Assembly (NCBI GenBank): GCA_014323925.1
Contig: JACONC010000006.1
Location: 61,109-125,108, forward strand
Direction: 5' to 3'
Length of the DNA stretch: 64,000 nt
Origin: Chromatiales bacterium
GTDB taxonomy: Bacteria; Pseudomonadota; Gammaproteobacteria; Poriferisulfidales; Oxydemutatoraceae
The position numbers and the translations under genes are program-made. Positions 38,592 to 48,476 of the stretch are shown here, one piece after another. The notes beneath the pieces are model-generated. The model did no database searches and was not told the origin of the DNA. It worked only from the letters and a program-made list of their open reading frames with translations. Each line of letters opens with the position of its first letter. The first letter of the stretch is position 1.

Positions 38592-39413
38592 TCATAAGCT
38601 ATGCTCTTTTATGGCTTCTTCTAATGCAGATTTATATGACGGCCAGTATTGTTCGAAAAATTCGTATCTATCCGCATATTTGCCGAATTTCTCATCTAAT
38701 ATTAATTTGGCATTAGGATATTTAGTATACATTTCACAAGAGGAAGCCCTCAGTTTAGGTCGTAAATCGCCTCCTACATTATGGGCTTCGAATGTACTCA
38801 GGAGCCCTGGGGTGTTTATTTTCTTACTCAGTGATTCAATATCTTCATTTATATGTTCATACCTGATTAAGAAATCTGTCAGCATTTTGCCATTTTTATC
38901 GTGCAATTCTAATATATAATCAAGTACTGTTTGATGCTTGGTAACAAATTTTTTGAAATTTTCAATTGGTTTATTTTTTTGATGTATTATTTCAAACTCT
39001 GAGTATTTAAAATAATAGTACGCTGATATATAAGTATCGTAAGGACAACGTATAGTTGCTACTTTTAGATAATTTCTCCAGACTGTGGAAGGTAACCTTC
39101 GTTTTATTTCCCGAGCGCTTGTATGAGCCGAAAACTCTGTTATTGGATGGTTTAAGTCTAAAAGACGATGTATAACTTTTGGTATAAAATAATAAAGCCT
39201 TAGTTTTAAGTAGGAGTCTAAATAAGGGTTGTCTGAATAAGAATAATTTTGTGCACCGCAAAACCCTAAAGATTTTCGTCTGTGTTCCTGATCATTTATT
39301 GGTGTGATAATATCTTTCGGACCACAGTATTTTGAGAGTGCTACTTCAAACGATGTCCCTGCTATCTTCATCAATTTTATATAAATGAATTTTAGTTTAT
39401 GTGAAATAATCAT
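38592..39413 (-). CDS. Sulfotransferase (PAPS-dependent type)
   Basis: A 273-residue protein. The N-terminal FIYIKLMKIAGTSFEVALSK matches the 5'-phosphosulfate loop of carbohydrate sulfotransferases (K-x-A-G-T-S), and VATIRCPYDTYISAYYYF matches the 3'-phosphate site (R-x-P...S-x-Y). No signal peptide is seen, so it should act in the cytoplasm, probably on a glycan precursor or other small acceptor. The neighbouring glycosyltransferase supports a sulfated surface sugar. AT-rich relative to nearby genes, so possibly acquired. Confidence 0.75.
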   Translation of the reverse strand: MIISHKLKFIYIKLMKIAGTSFEVALSKYCGPKDIITPINDQEHRRKSLGFCGAQNYSYSDNPYLDSYLKLRLYYFIPKVIHRLLDLNHPITEFSAHTSAREIKRRLPSTVWRNYLKVATIRCPYDTYISAYYYFKYSEFEIIHQKNKPIENFKKFVTKHQTVLDYILELHDKNGKMLTDFLIRYEHINEDIESLSKKINTPGLLSTFEAHNVGGDLRPKLRASSCEMYTKYPNAKLILDEKFGKYADRYEFFEQYWPSYKSALEEAIKEHSL

Positions 39414-39603
39414 CTGTTATTGTGACCTTTCTTTTTTTCAGGTTCATGGCATGGATGAGATTTCATTTTAAACCATGTTCTCCACAGATGCTACGAGCTG
39501 TACGATACCCAAGAGAGGTATCATGTACTGTTAAGGTTTGATGTTGCTTTCGTTTTAGATTATCATATGCGCTTTAATCCGAATGACAATCAATCCGATT
39601 ACA

Positions 39604-41148
39604 ATGAAAATAGCAATTCTGAAAGAAATTCAAGATGGTGAAAGTCGCGTTGCGGCATCACCAGATAGTATCAATCACTTTATCAAGTTAGGTTATGAAG
39701 TCGTCGTTGAGAAAGGAGCGGGTGTTGCCGCCGATTTTAGCGATGCTGCCTATAGAGAAGCCGGTGCCGAAATCAGCGACGATAGTAAATCACTATGGCA
39801 ACACAGCGATATAATATTAAAAGTTAAAGGACCTACACAACAAGAAGCCGAATTACTGACTGAGCATAGCATACTAATATGCTTTATCTGGCCGGCACAA
39901 AACAAAGAGCTGGTTGACAAACTTAAGCACAAAGGTAGTACGGTATTGGCGATGGATCAAGTGCCGCGTATTACCCGTGCGCAAAAGCTCGATGCGCTGA
40001 GTTCAATGGCAAACATTGCTGGTTATCGCGCAGTCGTTGAAGCATCCAATCATTTCACCCGTTTCTTCGGTGGGCAGAGTACTGCTGCCGGTCGTGCAGC
40101 ACCGGCTAAGGTGCTGGTCATTGGTGCCGGAGTAGCCGGACTAGCAGCCATTGGTGCCGCGCGATCAATGGGCGCTATCGTGCGCGCGTTTGACACGCGC
40201 CCTGAAGTTGCGCAACAGATCGAGAGCATGGGAGCAGAGTTTTTGACCATCGACATGGAAGAGCTTGGTAGCGGTAGTGGTGGCTATGCCAAGCAAATGA
40301 GCGACGCATTCCTAGAAGCTGAGCGCGCATTGTTTTTAGAGCAAGCCAAGGAAGTAGACATTATTATCAGCACTGCTTTGATCCCTGGCAAACCGGCACC
40401 GCGCTTAATTAGCGTTGATGCCGTCAAAGCACTAAAGGCTGGTAGCGTAGTTGTTGACCTTGCTGCTGAACAGGGAGGCAATTGTGAGTTAACCGAAATG
40501 GATAAGGCGGTAGTCAAACAGGGAGTTACGATAATTGGCTATAGCAACCTGCCGAGTCGGATGGCATCTCAATCAAGTCGTTTCTATGCCGCCAATTTGC
40601 AACATTTATTAACCGATATGACCCCTGAGAAAGACGGTAACTTAGCGATTAATTTGGACGATCAAGTCGTGCGCGGCATGATAATCACGCATAAAAAAGA
40701 GGTGTTGTGGCCACCACCGGCGAGTGCTCAGCCACCACCCAAACCACAAGTGAAACAAGCGGAAGCGGTTGTTGAACAAACCGTCGCTGAGCCACCGCGC
40801 AAACGGCTATTTAAGACACTGCTATTCAGTGCCATTGGTTTAGGTTCTCTATTGGCTCTAGGCCAAGTGGCACCAGCGTCATTTATGACGCATTTCACGG
40901 TGTTTGTACTGGCTTGCTTTGTCGGTTGGCAGGTGATATGGAATGTCACTCCAGCACTACACACACCGCTGATGAGTGTTACCAATGCAATCAGCGGCAT
41001 CATTATCATTGGTGCTTTGGTACAAACCGTTAGTAGTACTTCAGTTGTTCTGTGGTTAGCGATTATTGCTGTATTGGTCGCTATGATTAATGTCGCTGGT
41101 GGCTTTTTGGTTACCTATCGTATGTTGAATATGTTTCGTAAGAGTTAA
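39604..41148 (+). CDS. pntA: NAD(P) transhydrogenase subunit alpha
   Basis: Proton-translocating transhydrogenase: drives NADPH formation from NADH. Domain I has [27 protein letters not shown] and the NAD site [20 protein letters not shown] with the following [10 protein letters not shown]. After a Pro-rich linker (~residues 378-400) come four C-terminal membrane segments. The ATG at 39604 aligns with family starts; an ATG at 39583 would add 7 residues and neither has a clear ribosome site. pntB follows 13 bases later. Confidence 0.93.
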   Translation: MKIAILKEIQDGESRVAASPDSINHFIKLGYEVVVEKGAGVAADFSDAAYREAGAEISDDSKSLWQHSDIILKVKGPTQQEAELLTEHSILICFIWPAQNKELVDKLKHKGSTVLAMDQVPRITRAQKLDALSSMANIAGYRAVVEASNHFTRFFGGQSTAAGRAAPAKVLVIGAGVAGLAAIGAARSMGAIVRAFDTRPEVAQQIESMGAEFLTIDMEELGSGSGGYAKQMSDAFLEAERALFLEQAKEVDIIISTALIPGKPAPRLISVDAVKALKAGSVVVDLAAEQGGNCELTEMDKAVVKQGVTIIGYSNLPSRMASQSSRFYAANLQHLLTDMTPEKDGNLAINLDDQVVRGMIITHKKEVLWPPPASAQPPPKPQVKQAEAVVEQTVAEPPRKRLFKTLLFSAIGLGSLLALGQVAPASFMTHFTVFVLACFVGWQVIWNVTPALHTPLMSVTNAISGIIIIGALVQTVSSTSVVLWLAIIAVLVAMINVAGGFLVTYRMLNMFRKS

Positions 41149-41161
41149 GAGGTTTTATCGG

Positions 41162-42541
41162 ATGATTAGTCAAGGTTTAATCACTATGTCATACGTCATT
41201 GCTGGCGTATTTTTTATACTCAGTTTAGGCGGCTTGAGCCACCAAGAAACCGCTCGCCGCGGCAACTTATTCGGCATCGCCGGCATGATTATTGCACTGG
41301 CGATGACACTGGCTGCTCTGCAAATCATTCGCGTTGAATATCTATTGCCGGCAATGCTGATTGGTGCGGCTATAGGCGCCTTTGCTGCTAGCCGTGTGGA
41401 AATGGTACAAATGCCACAATTGGTTGCTTTGCTACATAGCTTTGTGGGTGTCGCTGCTGTATTGGTCGGTTTTGCCAACCATTTAGATCCGAATATTCAA
41501 TATACTGGCGTTGAGCATACGATACATGCGGTAGAGATTTACTTGGGAATTTTTATCGGTGCAATTACATTTACCGGTTCTGTGGTAGCTTTCGGGAAAT
41601 TACAAGGTGTTTTTTCAAGCAAACCACTGATGCTGCCGGCGCGACATCTTATCAATCTACTGATTGTTATCGTCACGGTTATCTTGGGTTATTTGTTCTT
41701 GACCGCGTCAGCCGATACCGCCTGGTTTAGTTTGTTGATAATGACCGCACTTGCTTTATTGCTGGGTGTTTTTTTAGTGGCAGCAATCGGCGGTGCTGAT
41801 ATGCCGATAGTGGTGTCCATGTTAAATAGCTATTCAGGCTGGGCAGCTGCGGTGACCGGCTTTATGCTGAACAACGACCTGCTGATTATTACCGGAGCAC
41901 TGGTGGGTTCGAGCGGTGCGATTTTAAGTTATATTATGTGCCGTGCGATGAACCGCAGTTTTATCAGTGTGATACTCGGTGGTTTTGGCACCGACGCTGG
42001 TAGCGGTGCCGATGTCGAAGGTGATATTAAGGAGATCCACGCCGATGAGACTGCTCGCATACTCAAAGAGGCATCGTCGGTGGTGATTGTGCCAGGCTAC
42101 GGTATGGCAGTAGCGCGGGCACAAAATGCTATCAGTGAACTCGTCAAACTATTACGAGAGCAAAAAATCAATGTTCGCTTTGCAATACATCCAGTCGCTG
42201 GTCGTCTGCCAGGACACATGAATATCTTACTTGCTGAGGCCGATGTGCCTTATGACATTGTCATGGAGATGGATGAAATAAACCCTGACTTGCCTGATAC
42301 TGATGTGGTGATGGTCGTCGGTGCAAACGATATAGTTAATCCACTTTCCGAAGATCCGAATAGCCTGATCGCCGGTATGCCAGTGATAGAAGTTTGGAAA
42401 GCCGCCACCGTGATTGTATTCAAGCGCAGTATGGCGACCGGCTATGCTGGTATAGATAATCCGCTATTCTTTAACGAGAACACCCGCATGCAATTTGGCG
42501 ATGCTGAAGCCAGCGTGCGCTCTATATTGCAAAATCTATAA
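41162..42541 (+). CDS. pntB: NAD(P) transhydrogenase subunit beta
   Basis: The membrane and NADP-binding half of the transhydrogenase. The N-terminal ~260 residues form multiple membrane helices ([25 protein letters not shown], and [16 protein letters not shown]). The C-terminal domain III binds [33 protein letters not shown]-type (here PGHMNILL) and [13 protein letters not shown]. 459 residues, full length. With a sulfide- and formate-oxidising metabolism, this enzyme would provide NADPH for biosynthesis. Confidence 0.95.
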   Translation: MISQGLITMSYVIAGVFFILSLGGLSHQETARRGNLFGIAGMIIALAMTLAALQIIRVEYLLPAMLIGAAIGAFAASRVEMVQMPQLVALLHSFVGVAAVLVGFANHLDPNIQYTGVEHTIHAVEIYLGIFIGAITFTGSVVAFGKLQGVFSSKPLMLPARHLINLLIVIVTVILGYLFLTASADTAWFSLLIMTALALLLGVFLVAAIGGADMPIVVSMLNSYSGWAAAVTGFMLNNDLLIITGALVGSSGAILSYIMCRAMNRSFISVILGGFGTDAGSGADVEGDIKEIHADETARILKEASSVVIVPGYGMAVARAQNAISELVKLLREQKINVRFAIHPVAGRLPGHMNILLAEADVPYDIVMEMDEINPDLPDTDVVMVVGANDIVNPLSEDPNSLIAGMPVIEVWKAATVIVFKRSMATGYAGIDNPLFFNENTRMQFGDAEASVRSILQNL

Positions 42542-42843
42542 ACTACCATGCGTCAGTAGAGCTGAAGGCATAGATCATATGCTCAATTATTTAGTTTTAG
42601 AAGAGAATATTGACCTCCCTATTGTTGTGCCGTTGTGCCATCTTGTGCGATCAGTACAAGTATTTACACACAGTATTCAATCCGCTCCCACAACGAATAA
42701 TATCAATTTCTTCATGTTAATTTCTAGTGGCTCTCAGCAAATATAGCTAGACTTGCTTTGATCTGATGCGATGGATACACGATTACACGCGCCCAAGCAG
42801 TCATCTGTTTAATTGTTGGAAATACTAGAGAGTATCGTTTCTC
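42542..42843. other. Intergenic region between convergent pntB and moeA
   Basis: No gene or clear terminator hairpin was recognised in these ~300 bases; frames that cross it have no domain. Confidence 0.4.
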
Positions 42844-44106
42844 TCAAATTAATCCACCAAAGGGTATTACGGTGACCGAATCACCTGCCGATACTTTTGA
42901 TGTATCCTCTGACAATACGATGAAGCAGTCGGCTTTACTCACCGAACTCAATATGCCCGAACCTTGTGAGCCAGTAGATGAGACTTGCAGGTCGCCGTCA
43001 TCAGACATGACTAATTTGCCGCGTTGAAATTCGGTACGACCAGGACGTTTGTGTAGGTCATTCAGTACGGTTGCTTTGATCTTGAGTATAGTTTGGGTAT
43101 TATCTCCGCTCATTTTTTTCAATGCTGGTTGTACGAATATATAGAAAGTCGTCATCACCGAAACCGGATTGCCGGGCAGACCAAAATAGAGTTTCTGACC
43201 TATCTTGCCGAAGGCCAGTGGGCGCCCTGGTTTCATCGCGATCTTCCAAAAGCTGATGTCGCCTATCGCTTCAAATACTGCTTTAGAATAATCAGCTTCT
43301 CCGACTGAGACACCGCCGCTGGTTATAATCACATCGTGTTCTAATGCGGCGGCTTCAAAGGCGGCTTTGAGTGCTTCAGGCTGATCTCCAACGATGCCTA
43401 AATCGGTTACTTGTACATTGATTCGCTTGAGCATAGCGTATAAGGTATAGCGGTTGCTGTCGTATATCTCACCTTTAGCCAACGGATTTCCTACTGCGCG
43501 TAATTCATCGCCAGTTGAGAAGAAGCAGACTTTTAACCGACGGTATACTCTGAGTTGAGCCATACCTAAAGAGGCTGCCAAGCCAATATCTGCCGCGGTC
43601 AATTTCCTGCCGCGTTGCAAAACCATATCGCCAATTGCAATATCTTCGCCTGCGTATCGCACATTCTGGGCTTGGCGGTGCTGATTGTTGGCAATGGTTA
43701 TGGTATTGCCGTCTTGTATCACATGTTCTTGCATAACTACGGTGTCGGCACCTTCGGGCATCACTGCGCCAGTCATAATACGTATACATTCACGGTAGCG
43801 AATCGATTTCTCAGTAGGATGGCCGGCGAGGGCTGTATCTGTCATTGTGAATCTAGTGTCGGTATCGGTTGCTAAATCGGCGTATCGTATCGCATAACCA
43901 TCCATCGCCGAGTTGTTATGTCCTGGTACATTAATAGACGATACCAAATCCTCGGCAAGAATTCTGTTTAAGGCATCTTTTAACGCAAGCTGTTCTACGC
44001 CTTTGACTGCGTTGGCATTGGCATTGATAGTACGCAGTGCAGCAGCGACGCTCAAGCTTTGCGGGTCATAGTCATCGGCACAGCTGGGTGCAGTTTTAAT
44101 AGTCAT
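42844..44106 (-). CDS. moeA: Molybdopterin molybdenumtransferase MoeA
   Basis: Inserts molybdenum into adenylated molybdopterin; needed for the formate dehydrogenase in this window. 420 residues. Domain features include NNSAMDGYAIR, MTGAVMPEGADTVVMQE, STGDELRAVGNPLAKGEIYDSN, TSGGVSVGEADY and GLPGNPVSVMTTF. Its ATG overlaps the stop of the upstream Smr gene (ATGA), so the two are probably co-translated. Confidence 0.94.
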   Translation of the reverse strand: MTIKTAPSCADDYDPQSLSVAAALRTINANANAVKGVEQLALKDALNRILAEDLVSSINVPGHNNSAMDGYAIRYADLATDTDTRFTMTDTALAGHPTEKSIRYRECIRIMTGAVMPEGADTVVMQEHVIQDGNTITIANNQHRQAQNVRYAGEDIAIGDMVLQRGRKLTAADIGLAASLGMAQLRVYRRLKVCFFSTGDELRAVGNPLAKGEIYDSNRYTLYAMLKRINVQVTDLGIVGDQPEALKAAFEAAALEHDVIITSGGVSVGEADYSKAVFEAIGDISFWKIAMKPGRPLAFGKIGQKLYFGLPGNPVSVMTTFYIFVQPALKKMSGDNTQTILKIKATVLNDLHKRPGRTEFQRGKLVMSDDGDLQVSSTGSQGSGILSSVSKADCFIVLSEDTSKVSAGDSVTVIPFGGLI

Positions 44107-44594
44107 TGTTTTCTTAACATAACATAAGCGGCACCGTCGCCGCCGTCGCCGGGTTTAGCAAACTCGTAAGCAAGCACCTCCGGGTAATTGATGAGATAAG
44201 CGCATACAATTTTTTTAAGCACTGGTTTTTCTGATGAAGATAAACCTTTGCCGAAGATTACTAAAAAATACGATATTCCGTCGTTTTGGCATTGCGCAAT
44301 ATAGTCAGTCAGAGCTTCAGCAGCTTCTATTCTGGTATGATGGTGCAAGTCTATACTGTGTGCCTTTATAGTGCTGTAATTTTTCTTAAAGCGACGAAGG
44401 CTTGCGCGATTGACGCCATCTTTTTGATACGCCTTCGGAATAGCATCTATATCAAAAGGAATATTTTCTATATAATGAGCATCATAAATCGGTTGCGGGT
44501 TCTGTTTAGACACCGTGCCAGTTGACGAGTTGCGTCTCGGCTTGGTTTTTGATTTTTCAAATAATTCGCTGAAATTTAATTCTTTATCGGACAT
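44103..44594 (-). CDS. Smr-domain protein
   Basis: A C-terminal Smr domain: IDLHHHTRIEAAEAL, FLVIFGKGL and the end FAKPGDGGDGAAYVML, with the N-terminal part polar and basic. Smr domains of this type are found in the SmrA/SmrB (YdaL/YfcN) endonuclease family; SmrB acts on ribosome-associated mRNA in E. coli. The start at 44594 (MSDKELNFSEL) fits the family better than an upstream in-frame ATG that would overlap the divergent surE start. Confidence 0.82.
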   Translation of the reverse strand: MSDKELNFSELFEKSKTKPRRNSSTGTVSKQNPQPIYDAHYIENIPFDIDAIPKAYQKDGVNRASLRRFKKNYSTIKAHSIDLHHHTRIEAAEALTDYIAQCQNDGISYFLVIFGKGLSSSEKPVLKKIVCAYLINYPEVLAYEFAKPGDGGDGAAYVMLRKQ

Positions 44595-44627
44595 AATAAT
44601 ATTCAAAATTTTACTATAGCGTATTAT

Positions 44628-45374
44628 ATGCATATTTTACTTAGTAACGATGATGGCTACCTAAGCCGTGGCACTAAATTACTCTTTGAAGCACTATCGG
44701 AATTTGTGCAAGTGACGGCGGTGACACCGACACGCAATCGTTCGGCTGCTAGCAATTCGTTAACTTTGGATCGTCCGTTGCGGACTTACACGATAGATAA
44801 GAATTTCTATGCAGTTGATGGTACACCTACTGATTGCGTACATCTCGCGCTCACCGGATTGCTCAAGGACACCACTTTGGATATGGTTGTCTCAGGCATC
44901 AATCACGGCCCCAATTTAGGCGACGATGTATTGTACTCTGGCACTGTTGCCGCAGCAATGGAAGGGCGTTTTCTTGGCTTTCCTGCAATTGCGGTCTCGC
45001 TTACCAATAGACAACCGACACAAATAAACGGTGCAGTGCGTATTGCCTGTAATTTGATTAAGAGGCTACTGAGCAGTCCGATTTCAGCCGATATTCTCAA
45101 TATCAACATCCCTGATCTACCTTATGAACAGATCGTTGGTACCGAGATCACTCGTTTAGGTGCACGCCATAAGTCTGATCCAGTGATAGAAACCACCGAT
45201 CCTCAAGGCAATCCGATTTACTGGGTCGGTGCTTCAGGTAGCGAACAAGATGCCGGTCCGGGCACTGACTTTTATGCAATTAATCATAACCGAGTTTCAA
45301 TTACACCTTTGGATATTGATTTAACAAATCATAAGCTACTTGCCGAGTTGCGTGAAATATGGAATACCGTATAA
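44628..45374 (+). CDS. surE: 5'/3'-nucleotidase SurE
   Basis: A nucleoside monophosphate phosphatase of 248 residues: MHILLSNDDGY metal site, RNRSAASNSLTL, AVDGTPTDCVHLAL, VVSGINHGPNLGDDVLYSGTV, and AIAVSL. Typical gammaproteobacterial order surE-pcm-yqaA-nlpD follows; pcm begins 1 base after the surE stop. Confidence 0.95.
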   Translation: MHILLSNDDGYLSRGTKLLFEALSEFVQVTAVTPTRNRSAASNSLTLDRPLRTYTIDKNFYAVDGTPTDCVHLALTGLLKDTTLDMVVSGINHGPNLGDDVLYSGTVAAAMEGRFLGFPAIAVSLTNRQPTQINGAVRIACNLIKRLLSSPISADILNINIPDLPYEQIVGTEITRLGARHKSDPVIETTDPQGNPIYWVGASGSEQDAGPGTDFYAINHNRVSITPLDIDLTNHKLLAELREIWNTV

Positions 45375-45375
45375 G

Positions 45376-46041
45376 ATGAAAGCACAATCGGCTATGCCCA
45401 ATACGCACATCGCATTCGATTACGCTAGGAAAGAACTCATCCGTTTACTTCGTAACAAAGGTATTCGCGACGAGCGAGTATTGCAAGCCATGCACGATGT
45501 GCCGCGTCATCTTTTTACCGATGCTGAATACACCCACTTGGCATACCAAGATCAATCACTGCCTATAGGACACGAACAAACGATCTCGCAGCCTTATGTC
45601 GTCGCTTATATGACACAGACATTGATAGAAAAGGATATTGATGTGGTGTTGGAGGTAGGCACTGGTTCGGGTTATCAAACGGCAATTTTGGCACAACTTA
45701 TTCCGCGAGTTTTCACGGTTGAGCGTATTCCCGACTTATCGCGCAAAGCGCGTGCTTTATTGAAAAAATTAGGCTATAAAAATATTCATTTTAGAATCAG
45801 CGACGGCAGTTTGGGATGGAAACAGTTTGCACCCTATCAAGCGATTATCGTAACTGCTGCAGCCGACACTGTTCCCGAAAAACTGTACCAGCAACTGGCA
45901 ACCAAAGGTCGTATGATTATCCCTCTAGGGCGTCAGAACGAAGTACAGCAACTTACTTTGTTGACATCGACGATACGCGGATCTAATCAGCAATCGTTGT
46001 GTAAAGTGCAGTTCGTACCTTTAATTGAAAAGCGCGACTAG
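45376..46041 (+). CDS. pcm: Protein-L-isoaspartate O-methyltransferase
   Basis: Repairs isoaspartyl residues using S-adenosylmethionine. Shows QDQSLPIGHEQTISQPYVVA, the methyltransferase loop VLEVGTGSGYQTAILAQ and VFTVERI, then ISDGSLGW and IIVTAAAD. The ATG at 45376 just after the surE stop is preferred; the open frame extends 12 codons into surE. 221 residues. Confidence 0.94.
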   Translation: MKAQSAMPNTHIAFDYARKELIRLLRNKGIRDERVLQAMHDVPRHLFTDAEYTHLAYQDQSLPIGHEQTISQPYVVAYMTQTLIEKDIDVVLEVGTGSGYQTAILAQLIPRVFTVERIPDLSRKARALLKKLGYKNIHFRISDGSLGWKQFAPYQAIIVTAAADTVPEKLYQQLATKGRMIIPLGRQNEVQQLTLLTSTIRGSNQQSLCKVQFVPLIEKRD

Positions 46042-46044
46042 CTA

Positions 46045-46623
46045 ATGATTTTCCGAGGATTATATAAAAAAACAACGGCTTGGGCGAAGCGTCCGCAGGC
46101 ACTCAAATACTTATACGGTTTGAGCGTTGCAGAGTCGGTATTTTTCCCGGTGCCGCCGGAAGCTTTAATGATACCTATCTGTTCTATGCAAACCCAACGC
46201 GCATTGTATATTGCATTCTGGGTTACAGTCTGTTCGGTTATCGGTGGTTTAATAGGCTATGGAATAGGCTATTTTTTATTCAATCAAATAGAACCTCTCA
46301 TCAAGTTATCTGATTATTATCCGGCTTATTTGCAATCGGTAGAATTATTTAACGAGTGGGGTGCATGGATTATTTTGATTGCAGCTTTCAGTCCGATTCC
46401 ATATAAATTATTTACCATCAGTGCCGGTGTATTGGCGCAGAGCTTACCCATTTTTATTTTCGCGTCCTTAGTTGGCAGAGGTGGACGGTTTTTTTTAATC
46501 GCACTGCTATTGCGCTATGCAAGCCCTCGTTTATTGCCTTACATGGAAGATCGTATTGAAATTTTCGGTTGGGCAACCGTAGCGGTTTTAGTATTGGTTA
46601 TCTATATCTCGTATGTAATATGA
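46045..46623 (+). CDS. yqaA: YqaA family inner-membrane protein
   Basis: A 192-residue VTT/DedA-related membrane protein: SVAESVFFPVPPEALMIPI, GYGIGYFLF, and AAFSPIPYKLFTISAG, a re-entrant type motif, then a basic GRGGRFFLIALLLRY. Sits in the conserved surE-pcm-yqaA-nlpD set. Its stop overlaps the nlpD ATG. Confidence 0.85.
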   Translation: MIFRGLYKKTTAWAKRPQALKYLYGLSVAESVFFPVPPEALMIPICSMQTQRALYIAFWVTVCSVIGGLIGYGIGYFLFNQIEPLIKLSDYYPAYLQSVELFNEWGAWIILIAAFSPIPYKLFTISAGVLAQSLPIFIFASLVGRGGRFFLIALLLRYASPRLLPYMEDRIEIFGWATVAVLVLVIYISYVI

Positions 46624-47306
46624 GCGTTTTGTCTAAACTATTAACGATATTATTGATGGCTGTCTTATTGTCGGCGTGTGCTACGCAGCAGGAATACTGG
46701 ATAGATGAAGTAAAAGTTCGTTTATTTGCCGAGTCTTATACGGTAAAAAAAGATGATACACTTTATAGCATCGCCTGGTTATACGAATTAGATTATCGTA
46801 ACTTAGCACAGTGGAACAATATCAAAGCACCGAATTATTTGATTTATCCCGGTCAAAAATTGCGCTTGAAAGCACCAGAATCAGCTACGCTGCCGGTGAA
46901 AATCGCACCTCGCAAAGCAGTCAAGCCATCCGGCTGGCAATGGCCATTAGATAATCCTGAAGTCAAACAATTACCGAGTTCTAATGCGGTTTTTATGAAA
47001 GGCACACCATCTGAAGCTGTGCACGCAGTAGCCAACGGTACTGTAGTCTACAGTGGTTTTAATTTGAAACATTATCGCGGGTTGATTATTATTAAACATG
47101 AAAATGATGTTTTTAGTGTGTATGGGCATAATAAAGAGGTTTTCGTCGCCGAAAAAGAGCAGGTTGAATCAGGGCAAGAGATTGCTCGGTTATCCGACCA
47201 ACAAGACGATGCAAAGCTATATTTTGAATTAAGACAAGCGAATAAACTACTAAAATTAGCCAATTATTTACCGAATATAAAAGTATCTATCAGCGATGTC
47301 CACTGA
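46620..47306 (+). CDS. nlpD: NlpD-like LysM/degenerate M23 lipoprotein
   Basis: A 228-residue lipoprotein: lipobox LLSACATQ, one LysM domain ([27 protein letters not shown]), then an M23/LytM domain ([38 protein letters not shown]). The zinc-ligand histidines of active endopeptidases are not all present, as in E. coli NlpD, which activates the amidase AmiC instead of cutting peptidoglycan. The ATG at 46620 overlaps the yqaA stop (ATGA). rpoS, the usual next gene, is absent; alaC overlaps the end by 11 bases. Confidence 0.88.
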   Translation: MSVLSKLLTILLMAVLLSACATQQEYWIDEVKVRLFAESYTVKKDDTLYSIAWLYELDYRNLAQWNNIKAPNYLIYPGQKLRLKAPESATLPVKIAPRKAVKPSGWQWPLDNPEVKQLPSSNAVFMKGTPSEAVHAVANGTVVYSGFNLKHYRGLIIIKHENDVFSVYGHNKEVFVAEKEQVESGQEIARLSDQQDDAKLYFELRQANKLLKLANYLPNIKVSISDVH

Positions 47307-48471
47307 GCAATTTTACAGAATACAACGGCTGCCGCCTTATGTTTTCAATATCGTTAATGAATTAAAGCAAGCAGCGCGTGGGCGCGGCGAGGATGTCATA
47401 GATCTGGGCATGGGCAACCCCGACCAGCCAGCGCCTCAGCATGTCATCAACAAACTGATTGAAACCTGTCAGCGTAAAGATACGCATCGTTATTCTATGT
47501 CTAAAGGTATTCCTAGGCTGCGCGCGGCGATTTGTAACTGGTATAAGCGTAAATACAATGTTGAGCTGGATGCCGAAAGTGAAGCAATCGTTACGATAGG
47601 TTCTAAAGAAGGTTTAGCACATCTTGCGCTGGCGATGCTAGGTCCCGGCGACTGTGTGTTGGTACCTACGCCGGCCTATCCTATACACCCCTACGGTTGC
47701 GTCATTGCTGGTGCCGATGTGCAATATCTTACACTCAATAGCGACGATGATTTTTTCGATAGCTTACAACGAGCAATACAAAATAGCTGGCCACGCCCTA
47801 AGCTGTTGATACTTAATTTTCCATGTAATCCGACTACACAGTGCGTGACGATAGATTTTTTTGAAAAAGTGGTTGCTATTGCGCGAGAGCATAATATTTG
47901 GGTCGTCAACGATATTGCTTATGCCGAGATTGTCTTTGATGGTTATCAAGCACCGTCTTTGTTGCAAGTGCCAGAGGCTAAGGAGATAGGCGTCGAATTT
48001 TACTCTTTATCAAAGACTTATAATATGCCGGGATGGCGGGTTGGCTTTATGTGTGGCAACAGCACTTTGGTGCAGGCGTTGGCAAGGATGAAATCTTATT
48101 TAGATTACGGTTTATTTACACCTATACAGGTTGCAGCTATTAGTGCTTTGGAAAACTCTCAGGCGTGTGTCGCTGAGACTATTGCGTTATATGAAAGTCG
48201 GCGTGATGTATTATGCGACGGTTTGGATAAAATAGGATGGCATTTTGAAAAACCTAAAGCAACCATGTTTGCCTGGGCACCGCTACCGCAGGATTATGCC
48301 GATAAGGGATCATTGGAGTTTTCAAAATTTTTGCTCAAAGAAGCAAATATTGCGGTGTCGCCGGGTATTGGTTTCGGTAAGAACGGTGACACCCATGTAC
48401 GCTTTAGTTTGATAGAGAATAAACAACGCATCAGGCAGGCAGTTAGGAATATTAAACGAGCACTAGGATAG
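47296..48471 (+). CDS. alaC: Alanine-type aminotransferase AlaC
   Basis: A PLP-dependent class I/II aminotransferase of 391 residues: [45 protein letters not shown], the PLP lysine in [15 protein letters not shown], and the C-terminal HVRFSLIEN. The alaC-hom-thrC order is common in gammaproteobacteria; hom begins 5 bases after. AlaC makes alanine from pyruvate and glutamate in E. coli. Confidence 0.88.
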   Translation: MSTEQFYRIQRLPPYVFNIVNELKQAARGRGEDVIDLGMGNPDQPAPQHVINKLIETCQRKDTHRYSMSKGIPRLRAAICNWYKRKYNVELDAESEAIVTIGSKEGLAHLALAMLGPGDCVLVPTPAYPIHPYGCVIAGADVQYLTLNSDDDFFDSLQRAIQNSWPRPKLLILNFPCNPTTQCVTIDFFEKVVAIAREHNIWVVNDIAYAEIVFDGYQAPSLLQVPEAKEIGVEFYSLSKTYNMPGWRVGFMCGNSTLVQALARMKSYLDYGLFTPIQVAAISALENSQACVAETIALYESRRDVLCDGLDKIGWHFEKPKATMFAWAPLPQDYADKGSLEFSKFLLKEANIAVSPGIGFGKNGDTHVRFSLIENKQRIRQAVRNIKRALG

Positions 48472-48476
48472 ATATA

